Source: Pseudomonas sp. B28(2017)
Lineage (GTDB): Bacteria; Pseudomonadota; Gammaproteobacteria; Pseudomonadales; Pseudomonadaceae
NCBI RefSeq assembly: GCF_002113025.1
Contig: NZ_NEJH01000001.1
Location: 186,001-250,000 of the forward strand
DNA length: 64,000 nt
Reading direction: 5' to 3'
Below, one piece after another: positions 27,292 through 36,905 of the stretch. The position numbers were made by a program, and so were the translations under genes. The notes beneath the pieces are model-generated. The model had not been told where the DNA came from. It worked only from the letters and a program-made list of their open reading frames with translations, and searched no databases. Each line of letters starts with the position of its first letter. Position 1 is the stretch's first letter.

Positions 27292-28277
27292 ACAACTTCG
27301 AACGCGTCACCCCGACGCCCGCTCAGGAGCAGCAAGCGCTGGCCTGGCTGAGTCTGTTGCATGACCAGCCCGGCAGCGCTGACCAGGCTGCTTTCAGTCA
27401 TTGGTTGCAGGCCGACCCCGCCCATGCCGAGGCTTATTCTCAGGCGCAGGTCTTGTGGGAGTTGAGCGAAGGACCGGCGCGCACGCTCGCCGATGAAGAC
27501 GCCCTGGCCTTGCAGGGGTATCTCAACGCCATGGGCAAGTCGCGGCGCAGTACGGTCGGACGCTGGTCCGGTGCACTGGCGATGGCCGCGTGTCTGCTGT
27601 TGATGATCAGTCTCGGCACAGGCTGGCAGCCATCGCGCTGGATTGATGACCTGGGCGCGGACTTCGTCTCGGCACCGGGGGAAATCCGCACCGTCACCCT
27701 GGCCGATCAGTCGCAGGTGACACTGGATGCCGACAGTGCCATCGCCGTGGATTTCAGTCGCGGCGAGCGGCATGTACAACTGCGTCGTGGCACCGTTTTT
27801 TTCAGCGTGACACATACGGGGCAACCGTTTGTGGTCGATGCGGAAAAAGGCCAGGCGCGGGTCCTGGGCACGCAGTTCGAAGTCCGTTTGCAGCCCCGCG
27901 GTGCACAGGTCACGGTGCTGTCCGGGCGAGTCGGCGTGACGGCGGACAAAAACGCCGAACAGCAAATCCTCACCGCCGGCCAGCAAGTCGCCTACGGCGA
28001 AGGCTCGGCGGAAAAACTCCACGCGGTGGACAGCGAAGCTCAATTGGCATGGCGCCAGGGCTGGCTCAATTACTACAAGGCGACGTTGGCCGATGTGGTG
28101 CAGGATTTACGGCGCTATTACCCGGGACGGATCGTGATGCTCAATGATGAACTGGCGGCGCGCCGGGTCAGTGGCAGCTTTCCGAGCAGGAATCCGCAGG
28201 CCGTGTTGAGTTCATTGCAGGGCGTGTTGGGGTTTGAGCAGCATCAGGTTTTGGGGCATCTGATTATTTTGCGTTGA
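27288..28277 (+). CDS. FecR-family anti-sigma regulator
   Basis: 329 aa with the GTG start at 27288. The N-terminus (AWLSLLHDQPGSADQAAFSHWLQADPAHAEAY) is the FecR cytoplasmic DUF4880 part. One membrane helix follows (LAMAACLLLMISLGTGW, about residues 96-112), then the periplasmic FecR domain (TVTLADQSQVTLDADSAIAVDF) and a C-terminal STN-contact region. It transmits the signal from the loaded receptor to the sigma factor. Ends 200 bp before the receptor gene. Confidence 0.92.
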   Translation: MNNFERVTPTPAQEQQALAWLSLLHDQPGSADQAAFSHWLQADPAHAEAYSQAQVLWELSEGPARTLADEDALALQGYLNAMGKSRRSTVGRWSGALAMAACLLLMISLGTGWQPSRWIDDLGADFVSAPGEIRTVTLADQSQVTLDADSAIAVDFSRGERHVQLRRGTVFFSVTHTGQPFVVDAEKGQARVLGTQFEVRLQPRGAQVTVLSGRVGVTADKNAEQQILTAGQQVAYGEGSAEKLHAVDSEAQLAWRQGWLNYYKATLADVVQDLRRYYPGRIVMLNDELAARRVSGSFPSRNPQAVLSSLQGVLGFEQHQVLGHLIILR

Positions 28278-28288
28278 GGCTGTCGGCG

Positions 28289-28343
28289 CCTTCGCGAGCA
28301 GGGAAATGCATTGCAAATGTGGGAGCGAGCCTGCTCGCGAAGG
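28289..28343. repeat. REP pair, one arm truncated
   Basis: A short arm CTTCGCGAGCAGG (about 28290-28302) and a full inverted copy GGGAGCGAGCCTGCTCGCGAA (28321-28341), between fecR and the receptor gene. Confidence 0.8.
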
Positions 28344-28477
28344 GGCCGATCCGGTCTCCTCATCACTTGCGAAAAATATTTTCAAATTTTTGCTGAGGTA
28401 AACCCGATTGCCATCCGTGTAGTGACTGAAACTGCGAGTCATTCGCATCCGTTGCGGTTCTACACAGGTCATGAGTC

Positions 28478-30907
28478 ATGAAGTCCAGGGCAAAATCGGG
28501 TTCGGTCAAACAATGGTTGGGTGTGTCTGCGTTGAGCTTTTCGGCATTGGCGTTGTTGCCGCTGAGCGTGGCGCTGGCCGCAGAGACGGGCAACAGTCAG
28601 CCGCGTGCACAGTTCAGTTTTTCGCTGGCCGCCAAACCTCTGCCCCAGGCCCTGAGTGATTTCAGCCGGGTGACCGGCATCAGCGTCGTCTACACCGATG
28701 AAGCGCCGTTCGGCCTCAATGCGCCGGCAATCAACGGCCAGATGAGTGCTGAACAGGCCCTGCAACGTCTGCTCACCGGTTCGGGGCTGACGTTCCGTCG
28801 TACCGACGGCCACACCATTGCACTGGAACCACGGCCGACTGAAGGTGCGTTAAACCTTGGCGCGACCACCATCACCTCGGTGATGGACGAGTCCATGAGT
28901 TACCAGCCGCCTCCCACCACTTCAGTGATGCGCTCTTCGGCCCCCGTTCAGGAGACCCCGCAGACCATCAATGTCGTCCCGGCCCAGGTTATCCGCGACC
29001 AGGCTCCGCGCAATCTCGATGACGCTCTGGCCAACGTCAGCGGCATCACCCAGGCCAACACCCTGGGCAGCACCCAGGATTCGGTGATGGTTCGTGGTTT
29101 TGGCGACAACCGTAATGGCTCGATCATGCGTGACGGCATGCCTATCGTGCAGGGGCGGGGTCTCAACGCCAGCGTGGACCGGGTCGAAGTGCTCAAAGGG
29201 CCGGCCTCGTTGCTCTATGGCATCCAGGATCCGGGCGGCGTGGTCAATATGGTCAGCAAGAAGCCCGAGCTTGAGCAGTACAACGCCTTGACCTTGCGCG
29301 GCTCGAGCTATGGCGACGGCAAGAACGGCAGCGGCGGCAGTCTGGACAGCACCGGTGCCCTCGGCGATTCCGGGCTGGCCTACCGCATGGTGCTGGATCA
29401 CGAAGACGAAGATTACTGGCGTAACTTCGGCGTGCATCGCGAGAGCCTGATCGCGCCATCGCTGGCCTGGTTCGGCGAAAGCACCAAGCTACTATTCGCC
29501 TATGAGCACCGTGAATTCCTCACGCCCTTCGACCGTGGCACGCTGATCGATCCGCGGACCAACCATCCGCTGGATATCTCGCGCAACGAGCGTCTCGACG
29601 AGCCGTTCAACAACATGGAAGGGCGTTCGGACCTCTATCACTTTGAAGCCGATCACGAACTCAACGACAACTGGAAAGCCCATTTCGGCTACAGCTGGAA
29701 CCGTGAAACCTACGACGCCAGCCAGGTGCGCGTGACCGCCATCGATACCAAAAAGGGCACCCTGACCCGCAGCATGGACGGTACTCAAAACGCGATCAGT
29801 ACCGACCGTTTCACCACCGCCAGCCTTGAAGGCAATGTGAATGTGCTCGGCATGCAGCACGACTTGCTGTTCGGCGTCGATGACGAGTACCGCAAGATCT
29901 TTCGCGAAGATTTGATCCGCCAGAAAAGCCGCAGCACGTTCAGCTACGTGAACCCGGTGTATGGCCAGGAAGTGCCGGGCACCACGGTCAGCGCGGCTGA
30001 TAGCGCGCAGACCGATGAACTGCGCAGCGATTCGGTGTTCCTGCAGGATTCCATCCACCTCAACGAGCAATGGATTCTGGTGGCCGGTGCGCGTTTCCAG
30101 GTGTACGACCAATACGCTGGCAAAGGCGTGCCGTTCCATGCCAACACCGACAGTAACGGGCAGAAATGGGTGCCGCGTGTTGGCCTGGTGTACAAGTACA
30201 CCGATGCCTTGTCGTTCTACGGCAGCTACACCGAGTCGTTCAAACCCAACTCGACCATCGCGCCGTTGAGCGGCAGCAGTACCGTACTTGACGGCAGCAT
30301 CGCACCGGAGGAAGCCAAATCCTGGGAACTGGGTGCCAAGCTTGATCTGCCGGGTCGTATCACCGGCAACATTGCGCTGTTCGACATCAAGAAACGCAAC
30401 GTGCTGGTGGCCAATGCCGAAGGCCCGACCACGATTTACAGCGCCGCCGGCGAAGTGCGTTCTCGTGGCCTGGAAGTGGACTTGAGTGGTCAGCTCACCG
30501 ATCACTGGAGCATGATCGGCAGCTATGCCTACACCGATGCCGAAGTCACCGAAGATCCGGATTACAAAGGCAATCAACTGCAAAACGTGGCGAAGAACAG
30601 CGGCTCGCTGTCGGCCGTCTACGACTTTGGCACCATTATCGGCGGCGACCAACTGCGGGTCGGCGCCGGGGCGCGTTATGTGGGTGAGCGCGCGGGCAAC
30701 GCGGTGAACGATTTCGACCTGCCGAGCTACACCGTGGCCGATGCGTTCGCCACCTACGACACCCGGGTCGAAGGGCAGAAGGTCAAGTTCCAGCTCAACG
30801 TGAAGAACCTGTTCGACCGCACTTACTACACCTCGGCGGCGAGCCGGTTCTTTGTGTCGATGGGCGATTCGCGGCAGATTTCGCTGTCCAGCACGCTGGA
30901 GTTCTGA
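28478..30907 (+). CDS. TonB-dependent siderophore receptor with signalling domain
   Basis: 809 aa. A long signal peptide (about residues 1-34, ending VALAAETG) precedes an STN signalling domain (residues 45-115, FSLAAKPLPQALSDFSRVTG). Then come the plug (ETPQTINVVPAQVIRDQ; VLKGPASLLYGIQDPGGVVNMVSKKP) and a 22-strand barrel ending in F (ISLSSTLEF). The STN domain is what signals to FecR. The subtype resembles FoxA/FiuA hydroxamate receptors, but the ligand cannot be read from sequence. Transcribed after the fecI-fecR pair. Confidence 0.93.
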   Translation: MKSRAKSGSVKQWLGVSALSFSALALLPLSVALAAETGNSQPRAQFSFSLAAKPLPQALSDFSRVTGISVVYTDEAPFGLNAPAINGQMSAEQALQRLLTGSGLTFRRTDGHTIALEPRPTEGALNLGATTITSVMDESMSYQPPPTTSVMRSSAPVQETPQTINVVPAQVIRDQAPRNLDDALANVSGITQANTLGSTQDSVMVRGFGDNRNGSIMRDGMPIVQGRGLNASVDRVEVLKGPASLLYGIQDPGGVVNMVSKKPELEQYNALTLRGSSYGDGKNGSGGSLDSTGALGDSGLAYRMVLDHEDEDYWRNFGVHRESLIAPSLAWFGESTKLLFAYEHREFLTPFDRGTLIDPRTNHPLDISRNERLDEPFNNMEGRSDLYHFEADHELNDNWKAHFGYSWNRETYDASQVRVTAIDTKKGTLTRSMDGTQNAISTDRFTTASLEGNVNVLGMQHDLLFGVDDEYRKIFREDLIRQKSRSTFSYVNPVYGQEVPGTTVSAADSAQTDELRSDSVFLQDSIHLNEQWILVAGARFQVYDQYAGKGVPFHANTDSNGQKWVPRVGLVYKYTDALSFYGSYTESFKPNSTIAPLSGSSTVLDGSIAPEEAKSWELGAKLDLPGRITGNIALFDIKKRNVLVANAEGPTTIYSAAGEVRSRGLEVDLSGQLTDHWSMIGSYAYTDAEVTEDPDYKGNQLQNVAKNSGSLSAVYDFGTIIGGDQLRVGAGARYVGERAGNAVNDFDLPSYTVADAFATYDTRVEGQKVKFQLNVKNLFDRTYYTSAASRFFVSMGDSRQISLSSTLEF

Positions 30908-30927
30908 TGACAGACCGCGTCATCGTT

Positions 30928-31010
30928 CTTCGCGAGCAGGCTCGCTCCCACAAAGGACTGCGCTGAACCTGTGGGAGCGGCGGTGCGGCGATCCGACTTG
31001 CCCGCGAAGG
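30928..31010. repeat. REP-type repeats downstream of the receptor gene
   Basis: TTCTTCGCGAGCAGGCTCGC (30926 on) is a clear REP element; about 30 bp on there is a variant GTGGGAGCGG...CTTGCCCGCGAA pair (30972-31006). These lie in the gap between the receptor and AraC genes. Confidence 0.75.
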
Positions 31011-31038
31011 CGGCAGTACAGGCGATAAAAAATCGGGA

Positions 31039-31914
31039 CTAGCGCAAAAACGCCTGTCGATACTCGCCGGGCGTTCCGCCCAAGGCCTGGCGAAAGCGGT
31101 TGGTGAAGTGGCTGGCACTGGAAAAGCCGCAAGCCAGGGCAATCTCCCCCAGTGGCTGCGAGGTCGTGCGCAGCAACGCCCGCGCCCGGTCAAGGCGCCG
31201 TGCCAGCACATACTGGTGGGGCGGCAAGCCGAAGCTCTCGCGAAACATCCGCGCGAAGTGGTATTCCGACAATGCGCACAACGCCGCCAACTGACCGAGG
31301 CTGACGGCCTCGTCCAGATGGCTGTCGATGAACTCCACCAGATGCCGACGCTGATGCGCGGCCAACCCGCCTTTAAGACGCAGGCCCTGACGCACATTCA
31401 CCTGGCTGAGCAGGGCATGGCCGAGCAGTTCGTGAGCCAGGCTGCTGGTGAGCAGACGCTCGCCTGGCTCGTCCCAGTTCAAGGCGACCAACTGCCGAAA
31501 ACGCAGCGCCTGCTGCGGATCATCGAGAAAGGTCTGCTCGCGCAGCTGCATTTCCCGTGGTTCGCGATCGAGCAGGGTGACGCAGCCGAGGGCAAACTGT
31601 TCGGGGCTGAAATACAGGTGTGCCAAGCGAATGTCGCCATTGATCACCCAGCCTGACTGGTGATCGGCCGGCAGGATGCACAGTTTGTCCGGCCCCCCCT
31701 TGTTGCCGGGCTGGTCGCGGCGAAAGGTGCCGGTGCCGCCGGCGAGATAGCAGGACAGCGTGTGGTGGCTGGGCGCTTCGTATTCCTGGGCGTCGTGGTG
31801 ATTGCTCCACAAGGCCGCAGACAAGCCGTCACCGAGCTCGGCGCTGTGCTCGAGGCGAGCATTCGGCGAGCGGTTGAGGGCTTGAAAGACTTGTAGGGTA
31901 TCCAGTGCAGCCAT
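31039..31914 (-). CDS. AraC-family transcriptional regulator
   Basis: 291 aa. The C-terminal 100 residues carry the two AraC HTH motifs (VSLGQLAALCALSEYHFARMFRESFG and QPLGEIALACGFSSASHFTNRFRQALGGTPGEYR). The N-terminal part is an AraC cupin-like sensory domain. It diverges from the EamA transporter gene across 150 bp and probably controls it. Confidence 0.9.
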   Translation of the reverse strand: MAALDTLQVFQALNRSPNARLEHSAELGDGLSAALWSNHHDAQEYEAPSHHTLSCYLAGGTGTFRRDQPGNKGGPDKLCILPADHQSGWVINGDIRLAHLYFSPEQFALGCVTLLDREPREMQLREQTFLDDPQQALRFRQLVALNWDEPGERLLTSSLAHELLGHALLSQVNVRQGLRLKGGLAAHQRRHLVEFIDSHLDEAVSLGQLAALCALSEYHFARMFRESFGLPPHQYVLARRLDRARALLRTTSQPLGEIALACGFSSASHFTNRFRQALGGTPGEYRQAFLR

Positions 31915-32064
31915 GATCGTTGCTCTCTAACACCTGCATCCAACGCCTGCATCCTACTCCGTAGGCATGCGCCTGCCAGCCTGTGGCCAGACAAAAGCGC
32001 AAGTTTATGCAAGTGCGCCCGAGCGTGGCGCCAGACACTGGGCTCCTGTCGAGGAGCCTTTGTC

Positions 32065-32967
32065 ATGAACCTTTTTTTGTACCTGCTGACCGTGCTGATC
32101 TGGGGCACCACCTGGATTGCCTTGAAATGGCAACTGGGCGTGGTGGCTATCCCCGTGTCGATCGTCTATCGCTTCGGCCTCGCTGCGCTGGTGCTGTTCG
32201 TGATCTTGCTGCTCGGCCGACGCCTGCAAGTGATGAACCGTCGCGGGCACCTGATCTGCCTGGCTCAGGGCCTGTGCCTGTTCTGCGTCAACTTCATGTG
32301 TTTCCTCACCGCAAGCCAGTGGATCCCCAGTGGTCTGGTAGCCGTGGTGTTTTCCACCGCCACCCTGTGGAATGCGCTCAATGCGCGGGTGTTCTTCGGC
32401 CAGAAAATCGCCCGCAATGTGCTGATGGGCGGTGCGCTGGGCCTGCTTGGGCTGGGGCTGCTGTTCTGGCCGGAACTGGCCGGGCATACCGCCAGCCCGG
32501 AAACGCTGCTCGGCCTCGGACTGGCCCTGTGCGGCACCTTGTGCTTCTCGGCGGGCAACATGCTCTCCAGCCTGCAACAGAAGGCCGGTCTCAAGCCGCT
32601 GACCACCAATGCCTGGGGGATGGCTTACGGGGCGGCGATGCTCTCGGTGTGGTGTCTGGTCAAAGGCATTCCCTTCGACATGGAAATGAGCGCGCGTTAC
32701 ATCGGGTCACTGTTGTACCTGGTAATACCGGGGTCGGTGATCGGTTTTACCGCCTACCTGACGCTGGTCGGCCGCATGGGCCCTGAGCGGGCTGCGTATT
32801 GCACGGTGCTGTTTCCGGTGGTGGCGCTCAATGTGTCAGCGTTCGTCGAGGGCTATCAATGGACGGTGCCGGCGCTGTTGGGGCTGGTGTTGGTGATGTC
32901 GGGGAACGTACTGGTGTTTCGCAAACCCAAAGTGCCGTTGATGCAGGGCACTGGCAAGTTGGCGTGA
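32065..32967 (+). CDS. EamA/DMT-family transporter
   Basis: 300 aa with ten hydrophobic segments in two EamA repeats (first repeat begins YLLTVLIWGTTWIALKW; second begins LCGTLCFSAGNMLSS). DMT exporters move amino acids, nucleosides or toxic metabolites. The substrate is unknown. The divergent AraC gene suggests inducible export. Confidence 0.9.
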   Translation: MNLFLYLLTVLIWGTTWIALKWQLGVVAIPVSIVYRFGLAALVLFVILLLGRRLQVMNRRGHLICLAQGLCLFCVNFMCFLTASQWIPSGLVAVVFSTATLWNALNARVFFGQKIARNVLMGGALGLLGLGLLFWPELAGHTASPETLLGLGLALCGTLCFSAGNMLSSLQQKAGLKPLTTNAWGMAYGAAMLSVWCLVKGIPFDMEMSARYIGSLLYLVIPGSVIGFTAYLTLVGRMGPERAAYCTVLFPVVALNVSAFVEGYQWTVPALLGLVLVMSGNVLVFRKPKVPLMQGTGKLA

Positions 32968-33475
32968 TTCAGCCGAAGGGGGCGAGAGCGGCGGCTCTCG
33001 GCTCTCGATCCGCAAGGCAATATAGATCAGTGATAACAATATGAAGTCAACCGCTCGCCGCCCCCAGTCCCTGTAGTTCCATTTGGGTGAATCGTTCATA
33101 TTGAACCATTCGATACCGATGACCTGAACACAAACGTAATATATAAAAATACCAATCAGTAATCCGATGGCTGCAATTTTTTTGCTTCGTGGAATGCTTC
33201 CTTGCTGGTACTTATATTTTTATAAAGATAGTAGGTTCCTGGTGTGCAGAAGAGCGTAAGCATGATTTCAAGTGTAATGACCAGCCAAAAGATCCGATGA
33301 TGAAGCAGGGGAGGTGTGATGGCTCTATAACTGTGCTTGTGTAGATTATGGGCCGTTTCCATGCTCTGTATGTGGCCGAGATGCTCGTAGTTTGTGGGGT
33401 GGTCGGTGAGGTTGTAAGTTGTCAATAGTCCGGAAAACTGACAAATAGCAGAGTCGTTATTTTGCTGATTCTAAT
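32968..33475 (-). pseudogene. DUF2165 membrane protein, broken by two frameshifts
   Basis: Three minus-strand segments in different frames together read as one DUF2165-type protein. Segment 1 (33473 down to 33440) is IRISKITTLLFVSF. Segment 2 (33425 to about 33180) is TTYNLTDHPTNYEHLGHIQS and on through HHRIFWLVITLEIMLTLF. Segment 3 (about 33180 down) is IAAIGLLIGIFIYYVCVQVI, then WNYRDWGRRAVDFILLSL. The first break is one base missing in a run of four A on the plus strand (33434-33437). The second is in a run of seven T (33177-33183), which on the minus strand is an ideal A-AAA-AAA slippery site. There is no ATG (an ATT at 33475 sits where the start would be) and the natural stop is missing. 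The DNA is AT-rich relative to its surroundings, as in acquired DNA. Confidence 0.75.
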
Positions 33476-33679
33476 GGTTTGGTTGGTGTTTAGTGGGTTC
33501 AAGATTGTTCTTCATTATTGTCAGGAAAAGTTTACTTTCAAGTAATTGGTTCTGGCGGGTGGTTCTATTTTTGGGTGATGTGCTGAGTTGCAAGCTGTGT
33601 ATTAGTTGATCTTGAAATTTGTTTTAATCGAACTGCCGAGAGTAAAGGGCAGGCGCTGGTAACACCTGCCCGTTTTGCA

Positions 33680-34654
33680 TCAGCCCTTCCAGACTTGTGG
33701 GTTGACCAGGTCCTGCGGTCGCTCGCCCAACAGGGCGCTGCGCAAGTTGGCCAGGGCACGATTGGCCATTGCATCGCGGGTTTCGTGGGTGGCCGAGCCG
33801 ATGTGCGGCAAGGTCACGGCGTTTTTCAGCTGGAACAGTGGCGACTCGGCCAGCGGTTCTTTTTCGTACACGTCGAGCCCGGCACCACGAATGCGGTTGT
33901 TTTGCAGGGCTTCGATCAGCGCTGGTTCATCCACCACCGGGCCACGGGCGATGTTCACCAATATGGCGCCCGGCTTCATCAGCGCCAGTTCGCGATGGCT
34001 GATCAAGTGTCTGGTTTTCTCGCTGAGCGGCACTACCAGGCAGACGAAGTCGGCCTCGGCCAGCAGTTGGTCCAGGCTGCGAAACTGTGCGCCGAGTTCC
34101 TGTTCCAGTTCGGTCTTGCGGCTGTTGCCGCTGTAGATGACCGGCATGTTGAACCCTAGGCGACCGCGTCGGGCGATGGCTGCACCGATATTGCCCATGC
34201 CGACAATGCCCAGGGTCTTGCCGTGCACATCGCAACCGAACAGCTGCGCACCGACAGTGGCCTGCCATTGCCCGGCCTTGGTCCAGGCATCCAGTTCGGC
34301 GACGCGGCGCGCGCTGCTCATCAGCAGCGCAAACGCCAGGTCGGCGGTGCTTTCGGTGAGCACATCCGGCGTGTTGGTCAGCATGATCCCGCGTTCGTTG
34401 AAATACGCCACGTCATAGTTGTCGTAGCCCACCGAGACGCTGGACACCACCTCCAGCCTGGCGGCGTTTTCCAGTTGGGCACGGCCGAGTTTGCGACCGA
34501 CGCCGATCAGGCCGTGGGCGTGGGGCAGGGCTTCGTTGAATTGGGCGCTGATGTCGCCGTTTTTCGGATTCGGCACGATGACGTCGAAATCCTGTTGCAG
34601 GCGTTCGACCATTTGCGGGGTGACGCGGCTGAAAGCCAGGACAGTCTTTTTCAT
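33680..34654 (-). CDS. Glyoxylate/hydroxypyruvate (2-ketogluconate) reductase, GhrB-like
   Basis: 324 aa, D-isomer-specific 2-hydroxyacid dehydrogenase. The nucleotide loop GIVGMGNIGAAIARR (around residue 148), the NIARGPVVDEPALIEAL segment with the catalytic Arg, and the LPHIGSATHETRDAM segment with the catalytic His are all present. The family reduces glyoxylate, hydroxypyruvate and 2-keto-D-gluconate with NADPH. The neighbours do not narrow the substrate. Confidence 0.9.
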   Translation of the reverse strand: MKKTVLAFSRVTPQMVERLQQDFDVIVPNPKNGDISAQFNEALPHAHGLIGVGRKLGRAQLENAARLEVVSSVSVGYDNYDVAYFNERGIMLTNTPDVLTESTADLAFALLMSSARRVAELDAWTKAGQWQATVGAQLFGCDVHGKTLGIVGMGNIGAAIARRGRLGFNMPVIYSGNSRKTELEQELGAQFRSLDQLLAEADFVCLVVPLSEKTRHLISHRELALMKPGAILVNIARGPVVDEPALIEALQNNRIRGAGLDVYEKEPLAESPLFQLKNAVTLPHIGSATHETRDAMANRALANLRSALLGERPQDLVNPQVWKG

Positions 34655-34833
34655 GGGAGGCGGGCTCGTCGGGCGGAGATAATGGTGAGCACGCTAACAT
34701 TCTTCGCGGGATTTGTGCGAGTCGCCCAGCGGTCGTTGCAAGCTTGCAGCTTGCCGGGCGTCATCCAGTTATACTGCGGCCTTTCGCGGCTCGCTCACTG
34801 GGCCCGACAATTTGCGCACCACCCGGAGCTTTC

Positions 34834-35091
34834 ATGACATCCCCGAAACAACCGCCGGTAGCCGACGCTTTGAGCGACGTACAGGCAGAGCTGCCAGACA
34901 GCGTCGACTCCAGCGCCGACAGCGAAACCAAAGCCGGGATCCCGGCATTCAAATTCCCGTTCAAGCCGGGTGAGCTGGCGGCCGCCAAGGGCTCGAACCA
35001 GCCTTGGTACAAGAATGGTGCCAAGAACGGCCACACCAAGACGCCGGGTATGGCGCCACCGGGGACTCGCCGGTCGATGGGCAAGCGCTAG
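34834..35091 (+). CDS. Small conserved hypothetical protein
   Basis: 85 aa from the ATG at 34834, which has CGGAG 8 bp upstream. It is rich in Asp/Glu/Ser in its first half and in basic residues and Gly/Pro at the end (NGAKNGHTKTPGMAPPGTRR), with no hydrophobic segment or signal peptide. Probably disordered and nucleic-acid-binding. I do not recognise it. Divergent from the GhrB-like gene. Confidence 0.65.
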   Translation: MTSPKQPPVADALSDVQAELPDSVDSSADSETKAGIPAFKFPFKPGELAAAKGSNQPWYKNGAKNGHTKTPGMAPPGTRRSMGKR

Positions 35092-35118
35092 GCCTTCATG
35101 CTGCGGTGCTTGATCTGG

Positions 35119-35146
35119 CCCCATCGCGAGCAAGCTCGCGATGGGG
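35119..35146. terminator. Long stem between hypothetical gene and YkgJ gene
   Basis: A perfect 12-bp stem CCCCATCGCGAG/CTCGCGATGGGG with loop CAAG, between two convergent genes. There is no strong U tract. It resembles a REP-derived stem and may act as a bidirectional terminator. Confidence 0.6.
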
Positions 35147-35172
35147 TCATTACAGGTGACGAATCCTTCGGA

Positions 35173-35922
35173 TCAAACCGCCCGCAACGGAATAAACGAG
35201 TAATTCGCCGGCGCATCCGCTGCCACTTGTGCACCGGCGGTCAGCACTTGCCCGGCAATATCCTCCCCCGACACATGAAACTGCCATTCGCTGGCCCACT
35301 CAGGCAGCGTTTGCCCGGTCAGTTCGTCGATGATTCTGGCGAACTCCGCCATATCCGGCAGATAAGCGGTAAATCCGTCGCCCTTCAGGGCCGTCGTGCG
35401 AATGCCCAGCAAGGCGCAAATCGCATCCTTGGTCCGAATCTCATCGCGATCCGCCTGGCGTGAGCGCTGAATCAACTGCGCCAGTTCCTGATCGACCAGG
35501 TTGCCGCCGACGATCAGCTCCGGCCCTGTTTCCCATGACTCTGGCGGGCACTCCTTGACGGCGGCGTTCAGCACAATGTGCGGATTTATTTCCATCGGAT
35601 AGATGCGACATACCAATGGCCGGCGTTCATAGATGCGGCAGAGATTGTCGTCGTCAAGATTTCGGCAGGGGCCGACATTGTAAGCGGCGAAGGTGATGGC
35701 CACGTGCGCCTCGGATTCGCCGCTGCGCACGGCCGCCGAGCGGCGTTCGGCATGTTCCCGTTGTTGCACTGGCAGGCCCAGGCCGTTGCTCAGAAACGCT
35801 TCCACCAGCACGATTACCTGACCACCGTCGGCTGCCCACATCCGGGCTTCGCTCAAGGTCAGGGGCACATGGTGGTCGTTGCAGCATTTACCGCAGCCTA
35901 CGCAGGAAAACGTCGTATTCAT
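35173..35922 (-). CDS. YkgJ-family cysteine-cluster protein
   Basis: 249 aa from the ATG at 35922; an in-frame ATG at 35949 is possible but less likely to start it. The N-terminal CVGCGKCC motif with NDHHVPLT, and the later CRNLDDDNLCRIYERRPLVCRIYPM cluster, give the family pattern of cysteines thought to bind zinc or an iron-sulfur cluster. Function unknown. Convergent with the small gene upstream. Confidence 0.85.
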   Translation of the reverse strand: MNTTFSCVGCGKCCNDHHVPLTLSEARMWAADGGQVIVLVEAFLSNGLGLPVQQREHAERRSAAVRSGESEAHVAITFAAYNVGPCRNLDDDNLCRIYERRPLVCRIYPMEINPHIVLNAAVKECPPESWETGPELIVGGNLVDQELAQLIQRSRQADRDEIRTKDAICALLGIRTTALKGDGFTAYLPDMAEFARIIDELTGQTLPEWASEWQFHVSGEDIAGQVLTAGAQVAADAPANYSFIPLRAV

Positions 35923-36005
35923 TGAACGTGTATTCGTATTACAGGGCATGAAACGGCGACAGAATGCCGCCGTAAAAGCCGCTATCGAAGCAAATTATGC
36001 GCCAC

Positions 36006-36332
36006 TCAGTTTGCCTTGTAGGTCGGGCGGATGGAGTCCCACTCGGTGACGTACGCGGTCTTGCTCTTTTTGTTGTAGAGGCACAGCTCGGTGCCTTGTG
36101 CGCCTTTCATGTGTTTTTGCGGGTACTGGCCCTGGAGCAGGAGTGCGGTGTAGCCAACCCGGTCATCGAACTGTGCGGCGTTGCCCACGGGTTTGGCATC
36201 CCTCAGACCGCTGGACTTGGTGCAACTGACGAGTACGGCTTTATCGTAGGTGGCCCAGGCGTCAGGGCTTGAGGCGTGGGCCTGAGTGGCGATGGCGGTG
36301 AGGCAGAGAAAAGTCAGGGTTGCTGCTTTCAT
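36006..36332 (-). CDS. Small secreted hypothetical protein
   Basis: 108 aa with a signal peptide (residues 1-20, ending THAHASS-like AQAHASS). Two cysteines in the mature part (SCTKSSG and LCLYNKK) probably form a disulfide. No homologue recognised. Same strand as the YkgJ gene. Confidence 0.6.
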   Translation of the reverse strand: MKAATLTFLCLTAIATQAHASSPDAWATYDKAVLVSCTKSSGLRDAKPVGNAAQFDDRVGYTALLLQGQYPQKHMKGAQGTELCLYNKKSKTAYVTEWDSIRPTYKAN

Positions 36333-36419
36333 GGTTCCGGCGTCCTTGGATGTGCAATGGCCAAGGGTAAAGTATGCCTGACGGTTTTGGAGTGGTTGTG
36401 CAGGCCTCTTCGTGGCGTA

Positions 36420-36905
36420 TCAGAGCGGAACCGGCTCTCGGCGAATGGCACGCATCCCGACGCTTTCATATAGCCGCCGCGCCCGATGGTTGTCTTCCCG
36501 TACCTTCAAATCCACAAATCCTTCGCGTCGCTGCTGGAACACCCTGAACGCCTGCAACAACAGTGCACGCCCCAACCCCCGGCCCTGAAACCGCGGGTGT
36601 ACCACCAGATTCTTGATAAAGGCACTGGTCCAGCACTGGCACACGCCCACCACGCCTTCGGCATCCCGGGCAATGAAACACAGGGTCGGGTCATATTCCG
36701 GATCGGTTTCGAACTGCCGTTGCCACATGTCCAGCGCGGCTACGCGCCCGCCGCCGTCGAGATAACCGAACTCCATCAACTGGTGCACGGCGGCGCCCAG
36801 TTCGGGGCGGTATTCGCTCAGTTGCAGGCCGGCTGGCCAATCGGGGGGCGGCACGACAACAGAGAGGTCGCGCCGCATCAGCCAGCAGAAATCTTCGCTC
36901 AACAC
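36420..36905 (-). CDS. GNAT-family N-acetyltransferase
   Basis: 161 aa, starting at the GTG at 36905; the ATG ten codons later is the main alternative. The CoA loop is visible: VHPRFQGRGLGRALLLQAF, then FVDLKVREDNHRARRLYESVGM. It begins 1 bp after the cheV stop codon, so translation is coupled to cheV. The substrate is unknown. Confidence 0.85.
   Translation of the reverse strand: MLSEDFCWLMRRDLSVVVPPPDWPAGLQLSEYRPELGAAVHQLMEFGYLDGGGRVAALDMWQRQFETDPEYDPTLCFIARDAEGVVGVCQCWTSAFIKNLVVHPRFQGRGLGRALLLQAFRVFQQRREGFVDLKVREDNHRARRLYESVGMRAIRREPVPL

Noticed and set aside
28360..28477. A FecI/PvdS-type promoter before the TonB receptor
   Set aside because: GTAAAC and CCGTGT elements exist, but the spacing is about 12 bp in place of 16-17, so I could not support it.
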